Below, piece after piece: positions 1 through 11,241 of a DNA stretch of 64,000 nucleotides. Origin of the DNA: Adiantum capillus-veneris (Eukaryota; Streptophyta; Polypodiopsida; Polypodiales; Pteridaceae); contig CM043955.1 in NCBI GenBank assembly GCA_014529385.2, positions 146,666,640 to 146,730,639 of the forward strand, in the 5' to 3' direction. How positions within the stretch are numbered: position 1 is the stretch's first letter; each line of letters starts with the position of its first letter. Made by a program: the position numbers and the translations under genes. The notes beneath the pieces are model-generated. The model did no database searches. It was not told the DNA's origin and worked only from the letters and a program-made list of their open reading frames with translations.

Positions 1-1058
1 ATAAACTGTATATTGTATAACTCCATAATACAATATGGAGTTTTATTGAATACATCTTTCTCTTACAAATTTTTGCCTACATTGGCAAGTCAATAAGCGG
101 CGGACTCTTGGGAGAAATTTGTGGACCATTGGGTTAAAGAGTTAACCATTGAATTAAGCTTCTTGAGAAATTGCTGATCATTCTTGACCAATGGATTAGC
201 TCAATAAGACTACATGGAAAAGCCAATTATTAATCATGTTGCACACTTGTTGATGACCTTTCTTGCATGTATGATTAGCTCACTAGGCGTACATGGAAAT
301 GTCAATGTTATTCCTATTTTTAGTAGGAGTATTTAAAAGAGGAATAAGGTAGGGGCCATTAAAAAACTACTCTACTACGGTTTTGTTGGTTTTGCTTCGA
401 CAAATTTTTTCCAGTGTTGTCTTATTACATGCAACCGTCACCGCTTTGTTTAGCTTGTGTTATTTTGTGAGTGGTTTCCTTCCTCTTTATACGGCAGGCA
501 TGATGGGCCCATCGATGTATATAGGTGTTGAAAAATATTTTTCGATGGCCTTCATTTCTGGTTTCAAACATTTTTGTGTCAAGTTAATTTTGAGAGCCAC
601 TTCTCATGTTGGTACCAGGGCTAGAAAAATACATTTTTCCTAACTGATCAAAATAAGGGGAAACTTGAAATTCTCTCGGTTTTTAGGTCAAAATTTGAAC
701 CTTTTGCCGGTAATTACACTAAAACTTGTGTAAATTTGCTAGTTTTCTTAAAGGCAAGCTCAAAATCTAATCGGGATTTTATAATTTCAGCCGGTTAAAA
801 TACACTAGGTTTTTTTCTAACAGTGATTGGTACTTGAAGTCACATATATGGTCCCTTTTGGCCATGAGGAGTGCATATTTGGCACTGTTGACCACAACCA
901 TTCTCAATCTATCCCAGGGAATTAAAAGCATGGATGCTGTTTGATGGGGTGGTTTATCAATTAGGAAAGCATGAATGGGGTGGTTTATTAATTTGAAAAC
1001 TAGGAGTGGCAAGCTAGGAAAGCATGACTAGTATAAAGCGCTCTTGCTTGTGAAAATA

Positions 1059-1100
<42 letters not shown>

Positions 1101-1134
1101 TCAGGAAAATCGCGCGTAGCGTGAGGCTGCGAGC
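1..1134. other. Unassigned AT-rich sequence upstream of the first gene
   Basis: I see no convincing gene here. Two imperfect copies of a block of about 35 bp containing GATTAGCTCA and TACATGGAAA occur near 190 and 270. A TATTTAAAAG box near 330 could be a promoter or the end of an old LTR. A GGGGTGGTTTAT motif is tandemly repeated near 940-990. The 86-codon open frame at 383-643 has no recognisable domain and I do not call it a gene. Confidence 0.4.
1063..1097. repeat. (CT)n microsatellite in a probable 5' UTR
   Basis: An uninterrupted CT tract ends about 38 bp before the ATG at 1135. CT-rich tracts are common in plant 5' leaders, so it supports a transcribed leader for the downstream gene. 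Confidence 0.85.
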
Positions 1135-1779
1135 ATGAGTAAAGCAGTTGCATGGCTCGCAATTTTGACGCTACTTCATCTTGCAGTAGTAGTGGTGTCA
1201 CTGGAAGTGCCGCCTAAAAGGGTGAACGTGGGCCTGCATCCTGAGGTAAGTGACTGGCCACCGGCAGCTCCCGCCCCTCCCACTCCACCCGTTCTCACAG
1301 TGGCTGATCCGGACTCCGAGTCCGTAGAAAGGGCGGCGGTTGACATGCCCTCCTTCACAGATAGCCTCATCGATGGCCTTAACATGCAGCTGTCCACCTT
1401 GTTCCCTCTAATCATAGATGACGCCGTAGGCACTTGGCACGGTCGTTTCGGTTTCACCATCCTAGATAGGCTTTATGTAACTAGAACTTTTGAGGTGGAC
1501 TTCCGTATCATTAGTTGGCCTTGCCTCAACAAGGCCAACAACCCTGGAAGTAGCTCGTCCGGTGCCTACGGGCTCTACTCCACTCTGCGATGGATTCTGC
1601 AGTCAGCCATTCAACGCTTCGCTATACAAGGGAAACGCTTCGTCACGTCAGCCGTTGAAAATCTAGCCATGGACTACATTATCGAGCAAACGTGGAGATG
1701 GCCCCCGCAAAGCCCACCACCACCACCGTCACAGAGGGGTGAGTAGGGCGTGGAAATGTGTGTGTGTGTGTGTGTGCGC

Positions 1780-1830
<51 letters not shown>

Positions 1831-1914
1831 TCATGAAAATCTTTGCAGACTTGCCAGAAGTAGCTCAAACTGTTGGCTTCAGCAAACCGAGACCGCTGTA
1901 TTTTGATGATCTCG
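1135..1914 (+). CDS. Hypothetical secreted protein, two visible exons, 3' end not found
   Basis: I do not recognise this family. The frame from ATG 1135 begins with a hydrophobic signal peptide (residues about 1-22, rich in L, A and V), then a Pro-rich linker with PAPPTPP (about 42-55), then a globular segment with IIDDAVGTWHGRFGF and a probable amphipathic region to about residue 190. Read without splicing it stops at 1744-1746 after 203 residues. A consensus donor (GTGAGT at 1739) and an acceptor (TTTGCAG ending at 1848) would remove a 110-bp intron made of GT/GA repeats. The frame then continues through 1849-1914 to another GTGAGT donor at 1915, and later exons were not identified. Higher GC and ordinary codon use set it apart from the transposon debris, so I infer a host gene. 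An internal GTAAGT near 1245 is an alternative donor. Confidence 0.5.
1757..1826. repeat. (GT)n followed by (GA)n microsatellite
   Basis: A GT/GC tract passes directly into a GA tract. It fills almost all of the inferred intron of the gene starting at 1135. Confidence 0.85.
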
Positions 1915-1976
1915 GTGAGTTTCATAATTCTACTTCCATAAGAAGAGGGAAGAGAAGGGGAGATTTTACATCCTAG

Positions 1977-2735
1977 GAACAATCACAAGAAAAGTCTTGA
2001 TCAAAATCTCATAAGATGTGGTCAAGCACGCTTCAGCTATCAGTAAGATATTAGCTATGCAGCTATGCCAGAATTGGCATAGTTACAAAAAGCATTGCAT
2101 GCATATGGTTGAGTGTAAGACAAATAATGGGTGCATGAGACACACTTAATTAAGAAGGACAAATTGTCCATAGCTCTCGACAATATGCAAGTCCATTGCC
2201 TTTCGTCAAGATTGACATTCTCCAGCCCAAAGGAGCTAGCTTGGTTGTTTGCGCATTCATCCTTGGCTATCAGGGTCATCAATCCTCCCATGGATGTCTA
2301 TGCACAATGATGGGAAATTAATCATGAGAGTTCATATATAAATTGAGTTTAGTGATGCCTCTTATTGGGCAATGAAAGAGATGTACATAGTGACAACACA
2401 CATACAGTTACACTAGGTAATTCACCTTTATTCGTGGCTTGAAGCCTATGAGGGAGCCTATTGGTGTAGCCCAAGTGAACCTACAATGTTATTAAGGCTA
2501 AACTTTAATCTTAAAATTAAAGGATTTGAAACATGAACTCTTTTTTAATACGTTTTCATGACTGAGATTGTGCATGGTTGACTACTTAGTTATGGATGTT
2601 TGCAATCCAAAAGCAAGGTACTTATTCAATTCAAAGACCAGGTGGTTCAATACTCTATACCCAGGGGAGGCACTACAAGACAAATATGGGAGGTAATACA
2701 TTTGTGTGTGTGTATATTGAAATGGAATTCTAACT
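1977..2735. other. Unassigned interval
   Basis: AT-rich sequence with only short open frames and no recognisable domain or terminal repeat. It could be intronic to either flanking gene fragment. Confidence 0.4.
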
Positions 2736-3089
2736 GTGAGGTGTGTTATAAAGACAAATGGAATTCTAAAACCATGTGAAAATTGTTTGTCTAGGTATGA
2801 GTTGTTCATGCTGACTACTGATTGCAAGCTTGAGCTACGTGACTTACAAAACAATTCCTTAATTTGGTCATCATCAACATGGAATATAAATAATGCAAAG
2901 TTTTGTAAGGCTTCCATAACAATGGAGGGGAATTTTGTAATTCAAGATGTCAAAAAAAATATAGTTTGGCAAACACATACTAGCCAAGCAAACCAAGGAG
3001 AACTAACTACTTTTACATTAGGCGTTGTCTCTAGTGGTGTTATAGTCTTAGAGAACCAAATGCTGCAATCAGTTCTATGGAGAAGTTGA
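2736..3089 (+). pseudogene. Bulb-type (B-lectin) mannose-binding domain fragment
   Basis: The 117-codon frame reads as two to three B-lectin strands: an LTTDCKLELRDLQNNSLIWSS block, then ITMEGNFVIQDVKKNIVWQT, then a weaker VIVLENQ...SVLWRS block. This matches the repeated pattern N-x-V-x-Y/D...xWxS/T of G-type lectins and S-locus receptor kinases. The canonical QxDxNxVxY sugar-binding residues are degenerate (for example TMEGNFVIQ). There is no upstream signal peptide and no downstream S-locus, PAN or kinase domain. A possible acceptor lies at 2793-2794 (TTTGTCTAG), so the real exon may begin near 2795. The short length and missing partner domains suggest a remnant or a single exon. In intact relatives the domain lies outside the cell. 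Confidence 0.6.
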
Positions 3090-3194
3090 GATAATCAATC
3101 AGTTTTGTGGAGAATTTGAGATAATTATGCCCCTCAATTGCATTTATTACTTGCAGCAGTTGGAGAAAAATGATTTTTATTGGCATGTACAATT

Positions 3195-3196
<2 letters not shown>

Positions 3197-3234
<38 letters not shown>
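3197..3234. repeat. (CT)n microsatellite
   Basis: Uninterrupted CT dinucleotides between the lectin fragment and CACTA-1. Confidence 0.9.
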
Positions 3235-3237
<3 letters not shown>

Positions 3238-3280
3238 GTTCCTATATATGGAGTCAATGTTCGAGAAAAATGTGTCTCAG

Positions 3281-3355
3281 CTTAATATCGTGTCGTTTTC
3301 AATTTCAAAAATGCTAACTTAATATCGTGTCGTTTTCAATTTCAAAAATGCTAAC
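3281..3355. repeat. Two-unit tandem repeat, period 37 bp
   Basis: A 37-bp unit beginning CTTAATATCGTGTCG is repeated back to back with essentially no difference, so the duplication is recent. Confidence 0.85.
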
Positions 3356-3435
3356 TGAGAGAAAGGGGAAAAGGAGAAATTCCACCCCAAAATAGAGAAA
3401 AACAGTGTTAAAACCCGAAAAAATGACCTAATTTT

Positions 3436-3447
3436 CACTACAAGAGG
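3436..3447 (+). repeat. CACTA-1 terminal inverted repeat (3' end of element)
   Basis: CACTACAAGAGG, preceded by TTT at 3433-3435. It pairs with 11450-11461. Confidence 0.95.
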
Positions 3448-3469
3448 TTGTGTGCTCTTGTGACGCTGT

Positions 3470-3710
3470 TAGCGACGGAAATACACTGGGTTTTTATAAC
3501 CCCCGGCGTCGCTAAAACCGTCGCTAATAGCGTCGCTACGAGAGCGTCGCTATATGCGACGCTATAGGCGTCGCTATGAGCGTCGCTATATAGCGACACT
3601 CATAGCGACGGTCATAGCGACGGTTATAGCGACATTTACACAGAAGTCTATAGCGACGCTCATAGCGACGCTACAGAGCCATAAATAGCGACGGTTATAG
3701 CGACGCCCGA
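3470..3710. repeat. CACTA-1 3' subterminal array of TCGCTA/TAGCGA motifs
   Basis: About 15 copies of the hexamer TAGCGA or its inverse TCGCTA lie in about 240 bp. The outer copies read TCGCTA and the inner ones TAGCGA, so the array is partly self-complementary. In En/Spm such subterminal repeats are TNPA binding sites. I infer the same role here. Confidence 0.85.
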
Positions 3711-4084
3711 GAGATTTTTTTTTGGTGACAGCGCATTGAATGCCCTGCCACCCATCAACCATATTGTACTTGATTCACTTTTTAAAAAAGTGCAAGGGTA
3801 GATAATAGACCCAAAATAGTCACCCACAAGACGCATTGTTTGCAAAATCGACAAGCGTAAAATTGACAATTGTACACATCATAGGCAAAATGAATTGATT
3901 GAAAAATGTAATAATGACAATTGTACAACATCATAGGCATAAAGAATTGATTGGCAAAATGAACTGCGGTGACAAATGTAATAATATACATGGTTCAAAA
4001 AGACGTATAAAATCTGTCTCATGATACATAAGCTATGAGAAACCCTAAACTAATGCTATCTAGCTACGGCTAAACTGACGTCGT

Positions 4085-5393
4085 CTAGTCAGACGTCTCA
4101 TCGCGTCCAAGTGGAGTATCTGTCGGATTCTGCAAAAAAAGACAATAAGACAGCTTTCAGTAAGTATAAACATATAACGACATTTATAAAACAATACAAA
4201 AAATAGAAAAGAGTAAACCCTAATACTAACCATGCCGCCGCGAGAACTGAGAATGTCCATCAGGGTGTTTAAGCCCTTCCTGCCTGCGTACTCGCGCTCG
4301 TACGCTATGGGATCACGTCCTGTCATTGACCACTGTCAAAACATACAAAGAATTCATTATGTTAGAATTAAAAAACTCATAAACCCTAAACTATCGAACA
4401 TAAAGAGCAATGCGAAAACACTTACAAAATCGGCTTCAAATGATGCCCATCCACCGCTCCCCAAGTGGTGCGAGCTCCCTGCCTCTACTCGCGCTCTGTT
4501 GCATCCTTTTGTTGCTTCCACTTGTCGGGATTCTCGGGCGCTGCTTTCTTCGCATTCTTCCAATCTTCTTTGGCCAGCCAATCTGGCCTGTTCCACCCAT
4601 GCTTGATTGCTTTTTGCACTTCGGAACGCTTGTGTTTGCAGTATTCGCGCATTCAAATCTTCATCAGGTCTTCATTGAAGCGATGATCTCGTGTTGGAAT
4701 GGGAAACTCATCATGAAGTATGCTGATGACTCTGTTTTTTAAATCACTTGGTACTTCACTCCATTTGTTTAGTATGTAGTGTCTAAACAGCTGAGAGCAA
4801 AGACTACGCATGCGCGAGATCACCTTCTTGCCGTCATTATCCATGATGATGCCGCCGCTGAAGTCGACGGAGTAAGGCAAGCCCTCTGGCCGGTGACGCG
4901 TGAACCTGGGTGTCCCAGCAGGGGTCTCTAGCGGTGTGTCGATGGGGGTACGGACGTCAGGTGTCTCCACCGACGTCTAAGCCCCGAAGCGAGGAGTGTC
5001 GAGTGGGGTGGCTCCTGGCGGAGTAGGTAGAGGTGTGTAGCTGCTAGGAACAGTCAGCCATGCAAAACCTGGCGTAGATGGCGATGTTGTGGCTGGTGTG
5101 GGGGCGGGCAAAGAAGGGGAGGGTAAAGAGCCTCGTCGAACACGAGGCGGTGTGGAGGCATCGGTGGCGGAATCCCCACAACAACCGCCACCGCCACCAC
5201 TAGAGCGTCGGTGTCTAGACGAGTGTGAAGCTCGTCTCGTCGACGCCGAAGCTTCGGAGCGCGCCGAATGCTCCGAAAGAGAGGGAGATGCAGATGGAGT
5301 AGGAACGCGCGATGATGCGCCAGAGCGATGACGCTCCACGTACCACTGTCTCTGCTGCGGTGACAAAGAAGAAAGAAACTCCTCATCATCCAT
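4085..5393 (-). pseudogene. TNPA-like (plant Transposase_24 type) gene of CACTA-1, broken
   Basis: Three exons by consensus splice sites and by comparison with the intact CACTA-2 copy: 5393-4426, 4332-4231 and 4129-4085. The product would be the small accessory protein that binds subterminal repeats in En/Spm-type elements. The N-terminal third is Ser/Pro-rich and low complexity. The conserved domain follows, around HYILNKWSEVPSDLKNRV and the basic region WNRPDWLAKEDWKNAKKAA. Two lesions are visible against CACTA-2: an in-frame TAG at 4977-4979 where CACTA-2 has CAG, and a one-base loss near 4495-4500 that shifts the frame before the second exon. The ATG at 5393 is directly preceded by a TGCAG-type acceptor, suggesting splicing from a leader exon shared with TNP2. 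Confidence 0.85.
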
Positions 5394-5665
5394 ACCTGCA
5401 TTAAACACACGAATATTTAAACTTAATATTGAATGAATAGAGTAGACAATGACGCAAAGACCATTAAATACAATGACGTAATGACGCATATAAATACAAT
5501 GACGCAATGAATTGAGTGATAGAGGAGGCAAGTCGAAAACTCAGAATTTTCAATCAAAAGATGTGAGCGCGAGTAGAAAAGAGCGTTATACACCATGGAA
5601 GGTACTTAGAGAGCCAGAGCTTTTACAACACGGAGCAAAATTGTTCAAATACAATATTTGTGGCT

Positions 5666-8600
5666 TTAAGAGATCTCTCTCTCATCCTCGCATAACTCAG
5701 CATAACTTCCTATATCTATATAGAGCTCTCCGTTTAAACACATATCCTCTGTTTTATTTTGTAGCTCCTCTGCATGCACCCCATATAGAGTAGTAGCATC
5801 TTGATGCTCGTCTGGCACCACCACAGCGGCTTCTGATTGAGCATCTTCTCTGATCTCCTCCATTGATGCCGTTGTGATTGGCACATGGTAGCCTTCATAC
5901 ATCCTTGCACTACGAGGGGCTACCTCTATGACGTACCACCAGTTTGATGTAGTCTTTGTAGGATGAAATATTACCTGCCAGAGCCACATAACTTACATGA
6001 GAGCTTTCAAGCACATAACTTGTAAAAGGGGGATGTTAACTATTTACATACTTACTTGTTCACAATGCTCGGGTAGTACGAAAGTGTCTCTTAGGTCAGT
6101 CCATTTCTTAGTAGAATCCACCTCAATAAAACCAGACTCTCCTCTACGCACAGTAGCGTTGTGACCCTCCATGATTATCTTGAACCATTGCACGTCGAAC
6201 AAGTCGATAAAAAATCCTCTGTAATGGATCCTCAAAATCTCTTGCAGCGTGCCGAAGTAAGTGAGTTCCGCCACCACAGGATCTGCATCAGAGGAACGTC
6301 GTTGACTAGACTGTTCAAATTTTGCCATGATTCCAGAATCTTGAGTAAAACGCTTTTTGTCGATTCGTTCCACTCTAAAATGTCGACCTTTACACCATGC
6401 TGCTGTGTATGACTTATACTACAACGAACAAAGATTATGAGTGGCCGTTCAAACGTTTAGAAATAAAGTCACTAGCTAGTCGTACATTGCAAACTTACCT
6501 TGGTCGCGCAACCCCTAGAGTACTCCCACTCTTCCTCAGTCACTTCGTCACCGCATGGTTGTGCGCTTTTCAATTGGTTGTGCAACCATCTTAAGCTCAT
6601 GAAGGTTGGTAGGCTCTCCAGAACCGTCGGATAGTGCATCGGTGGTTGTCTTCCCCGTCTCCGCTCTTGCTTTGCATCCTCATATTGTGAAATCCACTTT
6701 TGCATCACTGGATTGTGAAGCATGCAAAATCGGTTGATTTTAGCCTCTAGATCTTCCGTCATCTTCTTCTCAACACCGAGATTGCACATGAAAATCCCAG
6801 ATATACGCTCATCATCTATGGTTCGCCATAGCGTGTCCCGGGCTTTATCAAATCCGTCTAGCCACTCTCCAATGTACACTAGAGACTCTGATACCAACCA
6901 ACCTTCTGCCATGCTACCCTCCGGATGTGCCTTTTGACGCACATATCCCTTAAGCGTTTTCATGAAACGTTCTAAGAAGAACATCCATCTGGAATGAACT
7001 GTGCCAGCTATTTCCACCTCATCAACTCTGTGAACAAGAAGATGCACCTGAATGGTTAGCATGGTAGTAGGAAAATGTTTCTCAAACATGCACACAAGCT
7101 CCGCAGAATTTAGTTTGGCAAATGGTATGGAGTCTACGTTGATCTCCTTTTGTGAGATCCATTGCACCAGCTTTGCAAGTTTGTAGATTGTGTTACGGAT
7201 GTTGAGAGACAAACATCCCTCAATGGCAACCGGTAAAATAAACCGTAAAGTATATGCAGCAATGATATTAAAGTCCACATTTTATGCAATGATATTAAAG
7301 CCCACTATGAACGTACCTGACACATTTTATGCCACTTCAAACCGGTAAGCTTTCCTTCTTTAGTAAAACACGTTCGGAGCGAGTGCATTACGCCAGTGGG
7401 GGTCCGCAAAGATCGAATGGTCTCTTTTACTGTGCGTTCTTGGGCTCCTATGAAAATCCATGGTGCTTTAGGGAGTTTTATCGATCCATCAGACGCTGTT
7501 TGCGGCCAATATTGTTCCATACGATCCACATTTCTAAGGTCAACTCTGGCTCCCAAAGTATCTTTTTTGCCGGTCAGATGGTCCCATAGTAGATTACCCA
7601 CATTCTTGAATATGTGCATTGGATCGAGCAAGTGATTGATCATGAGTCGGGGCCAGTATGGTAACTCGTACCATAGAAATAGTCTCTTCATCCCTGGAGG
7701 CAATCTGTCATCGCACATCTCCTTTTGCTCTAACCATGCTTGTGCAGACATCCTTGGTGGCTCTCTTCCCAAAAAGTCGTCGCGTAACACATGATTCTCT
7801 GGAAGATACACTTGACGACCTTCGTAGATTTGCTTCTTCAGTGAGGGCGCCCTACGTGCATTCAGTCTAGGTCCACATGTGACACATGCTTTGTATCCGC
7901 TTGTTTGAAGCCCTGCATGTATACAAATGATAATAGATCAACTATGGGAAAAAATAAGATTTATAACAGTGTCTGAGTGAGGAGTGTCAATAGATCACCT
8001 GAGCATTCTGTTAGCCCGGGATAGTCATGCATGGTCCACATTAGAATGCCTCTGATCAAAGCATTCCGTCCTCCTGTGTGTCGGCTCATATCCACCACCT
8101 CTATACCAATCCACAATTGTTGTAGCTCTTCCAATAGTGGACGAACATACACATCCATATTCTCCACTTTATATCGCCCTGGCACAATCAAGCTTAGCCA
8201 TAGGTGCCCCTTCTTCGTAGTCAACCACGGGGGAATGTTGTAGTTGACGATGACAACGGGCCATACATTGTAAGATGTTGATCTTTGACCAAATGGATTT
8301 ACGCCATCCATAGCCAGGCCTAAGCGCAAATTTCGAGCTTCCCTGGCAAAATCCGACCATGTTTCATCAATATGTTTCCAGGCTGCGCAATTTGCAGGAA
8401 TTCGTAGCACACCATCCGAAGATTTATTCTCCTCATGCCATGATACTAGGGCGGCCATGGACTTACATTCGAAGAAATGCTTGATGCGAGGAAGCAGAGG
8501 AAAATGTCGCAAAACCTTTTGTGGAATTTTTGTCCCGTGGAGATCTACTCGATATCTTTTGGAATCACATTTCGGACACTTCTCCATGTCTATGTATTCC

Positions 8601-9358
8601 CCTCTGAAAAGAATGCAGTCATTAGGACAAGCGTGGATAGAATTTTAATCCATCCCCAAGTTTCGCAAAATCTTTCTTGCTTCATCTTGGGAATCTGGCA
8701 TCACATTGTCAGCTGGTAGTATGTGCTCTTTAAGCAATCTACACAACATAAAAATACGATACAGTCGTGTAAAAATCTATCAGATCATTATACATTTAGA
8801 GTTTTATTAAAGTAAACTAATTGTAATAGATCACCTGAAAAGCGCTGTGATGCTAGTGTCACTCCATCCAAACTTTGCTTGCATGTTGAGAAGAACCAGG
8901 AGTGCTTTCAATCTAGACATACGTGCTCCATTATACAATGGCGTATCGGCTTCACTTTTCATATCATCATAGATAAGCCTTTCTGAATCCATGATCGTCT
9001 CGATCATTTCATCAATCTCGGGCTCAAACATTGCCTCGTTGGGAATGTGCTCTGCATGATCATCCCCCGAGTTGTCAGAGGCTACATCTTGTGGCCTCAC
9101 ATATGCTGCTTGCCTGCGAACACGTCTATTGGGTTGCAAGATTGCTGCTTGTTGGCCAGAGTCAGAGTCCGACGAGTTATAATTGGCAACAACTCGATCT
9201 ATAATAGATGGATCGAACTCGCCAAATTCGCGAACGTGCTGCAAAGAAACACGTCTTGTCCGTCGCACAGCATGCTTGCATTGATTACAAGGACATAAGA
9301 CCCTCGTTGAGAGATAGGTGTTTCGGTTGGACGGTCCCACATCCTCGTCACTACTCAT
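5666..9358 (-). pseudogene. TNP2-like CACTA transposase gene of CACTA-1, near-complete with one stop
   Basis: Six exons are supported by GT/AG sites and family comparison: 9358-8835, 8738-7999, 7912-7317, about 7278-6499, 6418-6056 and 5974-5666. Exon 1 has the N-terminal zinc-binding transposase-associated region (CPCNQCKH, residues 22-29). Exons 2-3 carry the Transposase_21 core with LAMDGVNPFG, PPGMKRL and LLDPMHIFKNV, which include conserved acidic residues. Exon 4 matches DUF4218 (VHLLVH, SRWMFFLERFMKTLKGYVR, PEGSMAEGW), and exons 5-6 match DUF4216 (WTDLRDTFVLPEHCEQ, WWYVIEVAPR). The total is roughly 1,100 codons, normal for TNP2. One in-frame TAA interrupts exon 2 at 8645-8647, where CACTA-4 has a Tyr codon. 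A 27-bp tandem duplication blurs the exon 3/4 junction near 7270-7316. Apart from these the frame is clean, so inactivation looks recent. Confidence 0.9.
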
Positions 9359-9420
9359 AATGAGGATAAAAATCTTATAACCTGGACAACAAATTTAATA
9401 TTCTATTGGAATTCTTTGTC

Positions 9421-9424
<4 letters not shown>

Positions 9425-9457
<33 letters not shown>
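9425..9457. repeat. (CT)n microsatellite in the TNP2 leader intron
   Basis: On the coding strand this is a GA tract just after the donor that closes the conserved leader block. The same position holds GA tracts in CACTA-2 and CACTA-3. Confidence 0.9.
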
Positions 9458-9458
<1 letters not shown>

Positions 9459-9459
9459 A

Positions 9460-9562
9460 CCTCACATTCTCTAGTCATGTCCAATCCCCGCACACCTTGG
9501 TCTAGAGGTGCACGGAGATCAGAACCACCGGGTTATAATCTCGTCTTTATTGGTCAATACCT
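9460..9562 (-). promoter_or_regulatory. Conserved leader block upstream of TNP2, probable noncoding exon
   Basis: On the minus strand this block of about 100 bp (contains CCAATAAAGACGAGATTATA and ends GAGAATGTGAG) is followed at once by a donor-like GTAAAG. An acceptor TTGTCCAG then precedes the exon holding ATG 9358. The block recurs at the same place in CACTA-2, CACTA-3 and CACTA-4 and is better preserved than the surrounding arrays. I infer an untranslated exon or a regulatory site. Confidence 0.6.
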
Positions 9563-11055
9563 ATATTTGTGGGTACAAGAAATCTACAGACCCACGTCTA
9601 CATGATACTGCATGTAGTGGAAAAAACCCCTTTACCTCTTCTCTAGCTGTAGCACTCCACAGCATCTTAACATCTTTTCACAGTAGATCTTTTCACTGTT
9701 CGTCTAACTCTAAACCCGAAACCGTAAGTAATTCTTGCGTGAACTCGATCTAACGTAAATAAGCGTAAATCTAAATAAACATAAATCTAAATAAAAATAA
9801 ACCTAAATCTAATTTAACGTAAGTCTACATCTAACCTAATCTTTAACGTCTTTTGGGATAGTTTCCTACGACGTTAAAACTCTCTTCTTCTTGTGTGTGT
9901 GTGTGTGTGGGTAAACCTAAATAAACCTAAGTCTAATCTAATATAACATAAATCTAAATCTAACGTAAATTATGTTATATTAAAAACAAAGAACTAAACT
10001 AACAGGGATTATAAGAACCTTAAAACTGATTTAACACATAATTTTTCACATAACTCGGCAAGAGTTGGCATTCTCATCACTAAAGATGTGAGAGTTAACT
10101 GTCGGCGGTGACGCTGCCTCATCTCCATCCACATCTGACGACAGCAATTGGCCCTTTAGACCGTTCTTGCTCTTGTTACTAACTTTGAAGTTGCTGTTGA
10201 AGGACTAGAGGTTGTCTAGATGGTCATTGTGTCAGGGATGTAGTGACTCTTGCCGCCCTGAAGATCCACCTTCTTCCCTATCTTCTGAAGACATTTCACC
10301 AGTACTTTTGGATCGACGGAGCCCACCATGAGTGAAGGCAGCAATACCCTATATTCCATTGAGGGCTTTCTTCACCCGCTTCATGCAGGCATCGCAGTCT
10401 ATGGAGACCTAAATCTAATCTAATATAACGTAAATCTAAATCTAGCATAAATAAATGTAAATCTAATTAAAAATAAACCTAAATCTAATCTAATTTAACT
10501 TAAATAAACCTAAATTTAATTTAACGTAAGTCTACATCTAACCTAATCTTTAACGTCTTTTAGGATAGTTTCCTACGACGTTATAACTCTCTTCTTCTTG
10601 TGTGTGTGCGCGTGTGTGGATGTGTGTGCCAATAAAAAGAGATAAATGGTATAACCTTTCTATCACCCATGCCAAGTATGATAGATTGGTTATGCCATTT
10701 CCCTCTTGAATAATAGGTCTTGAGTTAAACTCCTCGTCGGCTAGATCTTTAGGTCTTTTAATTTTAATTAGTTTCCTACGACGTTAAATTAGTTTCTCTC
10801 TCTTTCTCTCTCAATGTGTGTGCGTTTTTTTGTTTATGCATGTTTTCTCTCTCTTTTCCTCTCTCAATGTGTGCGTTTTTTGTTTATGCATGTTCTCTCT
10901 CTCTTTTCCTCTCTCAATGTGTGCGTTTTTTGTTTATGCATGCTCTCTCTCTCTTTTCCTCTCTCAATGTGTGTGTGCATTCTTTGTTTATGTATGTGTG
11001 TGTGTGTTTTTGTTTATGTTTGTACTCTCTCTCTCTCTCTCTCTCAAAAACACTA

Positions 11056-11089
<34 letters not shown>

Positions 11090-11184
11090 GGAGAGAGAAA
11101 GAGGGGAAGGGAACATGAGAGTGAGGAGAGGGAAGGAGCATACCTGGCTCTCCTTCCTCTCCTCGTGTGTGTGTGTGTGTGGAG

Positions 11185-11241
<57 letters not shown>

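Noticed and set aside
1176-1460. Minus-strand 94-codon frame opposite the first gene
   Set aside because: Antisense shadow of the GC-rich 1135 frame. No splice or domain support.
3470-3710. CRISPR-like repeat array
   Set aside because: The repeats are 6-8 bp, occur in both orientations, have no unique spacers of constant length and sit at a CACTA terminus.
5089-5331. Plus-strand frame opposite TNPA of CACTA-1 (and 30445-30687 opposite CACTA-2)
   Set aside because: Shadow of the Ser/Arg-rich coding region on the other strand. It is kept only because the coding strand is kept.
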